Shown piece by piece: positions 15,306 through 18,654 of a DNA stretch of 18,654 nt. Each line of letters begins with the position of its first letter. The stretch's first letter is position 1. Under the pieces are notes generated by a model. That model saw only the letters and a program-made list of their open reading frames with translations. It made no database searches and was not told where the DNA came from. The stretch covers positions 1-18,654 of the forward strand of contig JBHEKU010000059.1 of the NCBI GenBank assembly GCA_041859205.1, in the 5' to 3' direction. A program made the position numbers and the translations under genes. This stretch comes from JAFDZO01 sp041859205. GTDB taxonomy: Bacteria; Bacteroidota; Ignavibacteria; Tepidaquicellales; Tepidaquicellaceae.

Positions 15306-16594
15306 TTCTGTCTCTGCTCTTTTGTTGGCGGATCGTTTGTTAAATATTGAAATTTATCTATGAATTCTTCTGTCTTCATGTTTCCTATCAGTGCTAATCT
15401 TGCAATATTTTTTACTTCTTCGAAATCATTGTTTTCCATTCTTATCATATATTTTCTGGCGACTTTATAACCGTCAGAATCCACATCAACTTCTCTAGTC
15501 TGAATTTTATTATTATCTCCTATGATATCATGGAATTTAATCGGTATCAACTGTCCCTTATCAACCGTTACAATAGCTCCGCTATTGCCATTTAGCAGGT
15601 ATCGTACTGCTGCATAACCAAGGTCCTGAGTATATTCACAGTCATAAGGAATCGGGTCAGCGCATCTTAGTTCATAACCGATATCTTTATTTACAATTGT
15701 AGCATCAATACCGCGCGCTTTTAATCTTCTTCTGACTTCTTCCTTTGTAACTTTACCGATATCAATTTCAGATAATCTTATATTGCCGTGTGTATCAAGC
15801 TCAAGATTTACATACGGGTTCGATTTCAGTTCCTCCAAATCAATCTTATGAATAATACCCTCTGCAAGTATCGCAACTCCGTAAGGATGCCCTGATGCAA
15901 GTCTTTTTATAATGGAGACTTCAAGAATATCGCAGATTGTATTAAAGCTGACTTCCTGATTTCGAAATTCTTCTCCTATGATAGTAAGTGTAGCACCTGC
16001 TGCCTTACCGATACCAAGGGCTAAGTGTCCTGCTTTTCTTCCCATGGTAACAACGTAATACCAGCGCTTCGTTGTTGCAGCATCCATCATTAATGACTGA
16101 ACGATTTTTACTCCGTGATGTCTTGCAGTCTGATATCCGAATGTAGGCATGTTGCCGGGAAGAGGTAAATCATTATCAATTGTCTTCGGAACGTGCGCAA
16201 CTTCTATCTGTCCCTTTGTAAGCTCATCAATTTTATATGCGCTTGTAGCAGTATCATCGCCACCGATTGTTACAAGGTAATCAACAGATAACTGAGTAAG
16301 TGCTTTGATTGTTGCTTCAATTTTTTCTTTGCTTGATGCTGGATTTTCACGTGAAGTTCTTAGAATACTTCCGCCTGAAAAGTGAATGCGTGATACATCT
16401 TCTATTTTTAATTCTGTAACATGAGTGTGGTCGCCTTTGGCAAGCCATTCGAAACCATCATAGATACCTATTACATTAAGTCCTGAATTTATTGCTTCGA
16501 TTGTAACAGAACGGATTACACCGTTTATTCCCGGTGCAGGACCGCCGCCGACAATAATTGCTAAGTTCTTTTTGTGGTACTGTGCATCTTTCAT
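15302..16594 (-). CDS. pfp: phosphofructokinase, PPi-type signature
   Basis: The 430-residue enzyme belongs to the PFK family but shows pyrophosphate-type residues: GGDDTAT (111-117) places Asp114 where ATP enzymes have Gly, and VPKTIDND (135-142) has Lys137. GGGPAPGING (16-25) replaces the usual GGDCPGLN phosphate loop, as in several PPi-dependent subgroups. MGRKAGH (184-190) is intact. The predicted reaction is reversible: PPi plus fructose-6-phosphate to phosphate plus fructose-1,6-bisphosphate, which would serve glycolysis or gluconeogenesis. The protein is longer than E. coli PfkA (320) because of insertions in the second half. It starts 11 bp after the spermidine-synthase-like gene stop and its TGA overlaps the pfkA start. 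The donor assignment is from signature residues only; some family members are not faithful to it. Confidence 0.9.
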   Translation of the reverse strand: MKDAQYHKKNLAIIVGGGPAPGINGVIRSVTIEAINSGLNVIGIYDGFEWLAKGDHTHVTELKIEDVSRIHFSGGSILRTSRENPASSKEKIEATIKALTQLSVDYLVTIGGDDTATSAYKIDELTKGQIEVAHVPKTIDNDLPLPGNMPTFGYQTARHHGVKIVQSLMMDAATTKRWYYVVTMGRKAGHLALGIGKAAGATLTIIGEEFRNQEVSFNTICDILEVSIIKRLASGHPYGVAILAEGIIHKIDLEELKSNPYVNLELDTHGNIRLSEIDIGKVTKEEVRRRLKARGIDATIVNKDIGYELRCADPIPYDCEYTQDLGYAAVRYLLNGNSGAIVTVDKGQLIPIKFHDIIGDNNKIQTREVDVDSDGYKVARKYMIRMENNDFEEVKNIARLALIGNMKTEEFIDKFQYLTNDPPTKEQRQN

Positions 16595-16605
16595 GATAGT
16601 GTAGT

Positions 16606-18654
16606 TTAGATCGTTTTCAATTCTTGTTCTTTATTAAACTTTTTGCTTATGAGCACCATTGCCAAAAGATAAATTATTCCTGAGAGAATAAATACAAATT
16701 TAAAGCCGATTGTCATAGCAAGTATCATTGCGCATACTGTACCTATGACGGAAAAGAAACCGTTCACTCCCCATGCAAGAGGAATAAATTTTTTCTGCTC
16801 ATCATTTATCAATCCCAAGCCCGTGGGAAATGGCATTCCCATAAAAAATCCTAATGGGAAAATAAGTATAACTGAAATTATAATTCTGATTACTAAGTCA
16901 TAGCTTGCAAACGCTTTGAATAAAATTGGATTTAATAATCCCAGCGCAATTGCATATAATGCTATAACAATAAAAACTGTTTTTTTATTGGCAAATAATT
17001 TTTTAGAATAAAAGCTTCCTATGCCGGAGGCAACAAGCATTGTAGATACTACTGTCAGCAGCGTAAAAACAGGCTGACCGAGTAAAAGTGTAAACTTCTG
17101 TATCATACAGATCTGAAGCATTATATATCCAAATCCGAGACAGGCAAAATAAATCAAAAATTTCCTGTCGAATGGTTTTTCAGGCTGAACGTTTTTATCC
17201 TTCACATTTACTTTTTTCTTACTGAAAATTCTCAGCGGTAAAAGAATGAGGACGAATGAAACTAATATTGTCTGCACTAATATTGCAAGCAATGTTGTTT
17301 CTGCAACGGGCTTATCTTTCAATGCAAGAATCGCTTTATCATCCTGTGAAAATGTTTCTTTTATTCCGTCAAATGTTAAATTCGAAAAGCCGATATTTTT
17401 ATCAAAGAACGGCTTATCATCGGTAGCAGGAGTAATATTAAGCTTAGCAGTATTTATTTCGTTATCTATGTTATCTGATTCAATCAGCTCTCTGTAATAT
17501 CCGTTCTGTTTTGATACAGGGTCGTAATCTATATCAAGACTAAGCTTTGCTGCTTCATTTTTTATTTTAATGACTTCATCGGGAGTAAACCCGTTCTTTT
17601 TGAATAACACTCCGGCAAGGAAACTCTTTCCCGTTTCAAAATCATTCGGAGGTCTTCTGAAAACAATTATATCGTTCTTTCCGTTATCTTTTCCTTCAGT
17701 AATATCCGTTACGGATTTTTTCAAAGTAGTGATAAGCTTCGGCATCTGTGTTTCAGGTCTTGAAACATACAGCACTCCGCTATTACTTAAATGATTTATA
17801 TACTCATCAACTGCTTCTTTTGTTAAAATATAGTTTTCCACCATACTCATCGCTCCGCTTGAAACTGCTGATGCTGAAATTGTATGGGCAGAAATTATCA
17901 CATCATATTTTTCGCGTGAGTTTGTGATTACATTTCTTGCGTCATCTGTAATAAGATTTACCTTGGGATTATTTTTTACTAGCGGACCCGTCCAGTAAGC
18001 CATCTTCTGCGATATCAAATCATTCAGTATTCCGTTTATCTCAACTGCAGTAACACTCTTTGCATTATTATATAAGCTTGAGAGTATCTCTCCGCCGCCG
18101 GCAGAGCCTATTATAAAAACATTGTTGACTGAGTCCTTCGGGGCAAAAGCAAGGTTCGATGCATCTGCAGGCTTACTCTCCAATGGGAATTTCTTCACAT
18201 TCGGAATATTAGTAGTTGCATTTCCATCATCAATAATTGCAAGAGCTATATCATAGCCGTCTTCCTGTTTTTCTTCTTCCTTCATTACATCAATCTTGGA
18301 AAAAATATTCCACGCAGAGAACATATTCAGTTCAGGTCTTGCTTTAATGTAATTTCCGTAAATTTTATTAGGTGAAGAGTTTATCGGTAAACTTCCGTTC
18401 ACATTCATTAAAAATGACAAGACAATTATAGCAAGAATGCCCGATATGTATGCAAGCATCTTAAATTCTTTAAAGCTGAAAATTATTGCATTCACAAATG
18501 CCAGCGCAGAGATAATAACAATCGTTCCGTTCCCGCCGAATATAGGAATGAAAAACACAAATGCAAAACACGCTGCACCTGCTCCGATTAAATCAAAAAA
18601 ATATAATTTTGAAATTTCATTTTTAAAGTATGAAAGTAATACAGAGATAATCAG
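16606..18654 (-). CDS. membrane-embedded spermidine synthase-like protein, 5' end outside window
   Basis: The frame is open to the last base of the window, so the true start is beyond it; the in-window part is 682 residues. The first residues continue KLYFFDLIGAGAA, a motif typical of the membrane segments of fused MFS/spermidine-synthase-like proteins. A soluble domain follows with a Rossmann SAM site: NVFIIGSAGGGEILSSL and the acidic VEI end of the next strand (numbered from the window's first codon, about residues 179-206). Then comes DDARNVITNSREKYDVIISA. The C-terminal third has at least six more membrane segments. The family resembles polyamine synthases, but the substrate and decarboxylated-SAM use are not shown by sequence. 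It is the first visible gene of an operon with the PPi- and ATP-type PFK genes (11-bp gap). A GTG at 18556-18558 is inside the frame and is not the start. Confidence 0.88.
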   Translation of the reverse strand: MIISVLLSYFKNEISKLYFFDLIGAGAACFAFVFFIPIFGGNGTIVIISALAFVNAIIFSFKEFKMLAYISGILAIIVLSFLMNVNGSLPINSSPNKIYGNYIKARPELNMFSAWNIFSKIDVMKEEEKQEDGYDIALAIIDDGNATTNIPNVKKFPLESKPADASNLAFAPKDSVNNVFIIGSAGGGEILSSLYNNAKSVTAVEINGILNDLISQKMAYWTGPLVKNNPKVNLITDDARNVITNSREKYDVIISAHTISASAVSSGAMSMVENYILTKEAVDEYINHLSNSGVLYVSRPETQMPKLITTLKKSVTDITEGKDNGKNDIIVFRRPPNDFETGKSFLAGVLFKKNGFTPDEVIKIKNEAAKLSLDIDYDPVSKQNGYYRELIESDNIDNEINTAKLNITPATDDKPFFDKNIGFSNLTFDGIKETFSQDDKAILALKDKPVAETTLLAILVQTILVSFVLILLPLRIFSKKKVNVKDKNVQPEKPFDRKFLIYFACLGFGYIMLQICMIQKFTLLLGQPVFTLLTVVSTMLVASGIGSFYSKKLFANKKTVFIVIALYAIALGLLNPILFKAFASYDLVIRIIISVILIFPLGFFMGMPFPTGLGLINDEQKKFIPLAWGVNGFFSVIGTVCAMILAMTIGFKFVFILSGIIYLLAMVLISKKFNKEQELKTI

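Overview
The window looks like chromosomal DNA from an AT-rich Bacteroidota/Chlorobi-type bacterium, most likely an Ignavibacteria-like lineage. The main evidence is a secreted eight-repeat protein at 10734-12383 that ends in a type IX secretion sorting domain (NYPNPFNPF start), plus an inner TonB-dependent receptor remnant, several TTG start codons and generally weak Shine-Dalgarno sequences. The lineage is an inference from protein style, not from a marker gene. Nearly every gene is on the minus strand; the single plus-strand gene is at 10182-10691.

Layout, low to high coordinate. (a) 78-1088 holds the N-terminal third of a TonB-dependent receptor. It is interrupted by in-frame TGA codons, all at positions that read naturally as glycine, and then lost after the start of the barrel. 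Upstream of it (1117-1635) is a small membrane-anchored protein of unknown function. (b) 1707-3456 is a two-gene unit: a DUF6602-like PD-(D/E)XK nuclease-fold protein followed 4 nt later by a class II Fic protein. The nuclease-like gene is much more AT-rich than its neighbours. (c) 3460-9170 is a closely packed minus-strand run in transcription order: transaldolase-family aldolase, VOC protein, GcvT, ComB, FtsK. (d) 9290-10093 is a SAM methyltransferase, divergent from a lysine-tailed MGMT-family protein that lacks the alkyl-acceptor cysteine. A bidirectional terminator separates the latter from the secreted repeat protein. (e) 12482-13948 is an APC amino-acid permease. (f) The 313-bp gap 13949-14261 carries a REP/REPIN-like double hairpin. 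(g) 14262-18654 is an operon: spermidine-synthase-like membrane protein (cut by the window edge), a PPi-type phosphofructokinase, then an ATP-type phosphofructokinase whose TTG start overlaps the previous TGA stop.

Functionally, the window mixes central carbon metabolism (two PFKs with different phosphoryl-donor signatures, transaldolase), one-carbon metabolism (GcvT), sulfolactate chemistry (ComB), chromosome segregation (FtsK) and an accessory block (nuclease-like, Fic, decaying receptor). The strongest candidates for something unusual are the glycine-position TGA pattern in the receptor remnant, the REPIN-like element, the coupled PPi/ATP PFK pair, the cysteine-less MGMT homologue with four phased A7 tracts, and the nuclease-Fic pair. 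I saw no tRNA, rRNA, CRISPR array, transposase or phage gene.
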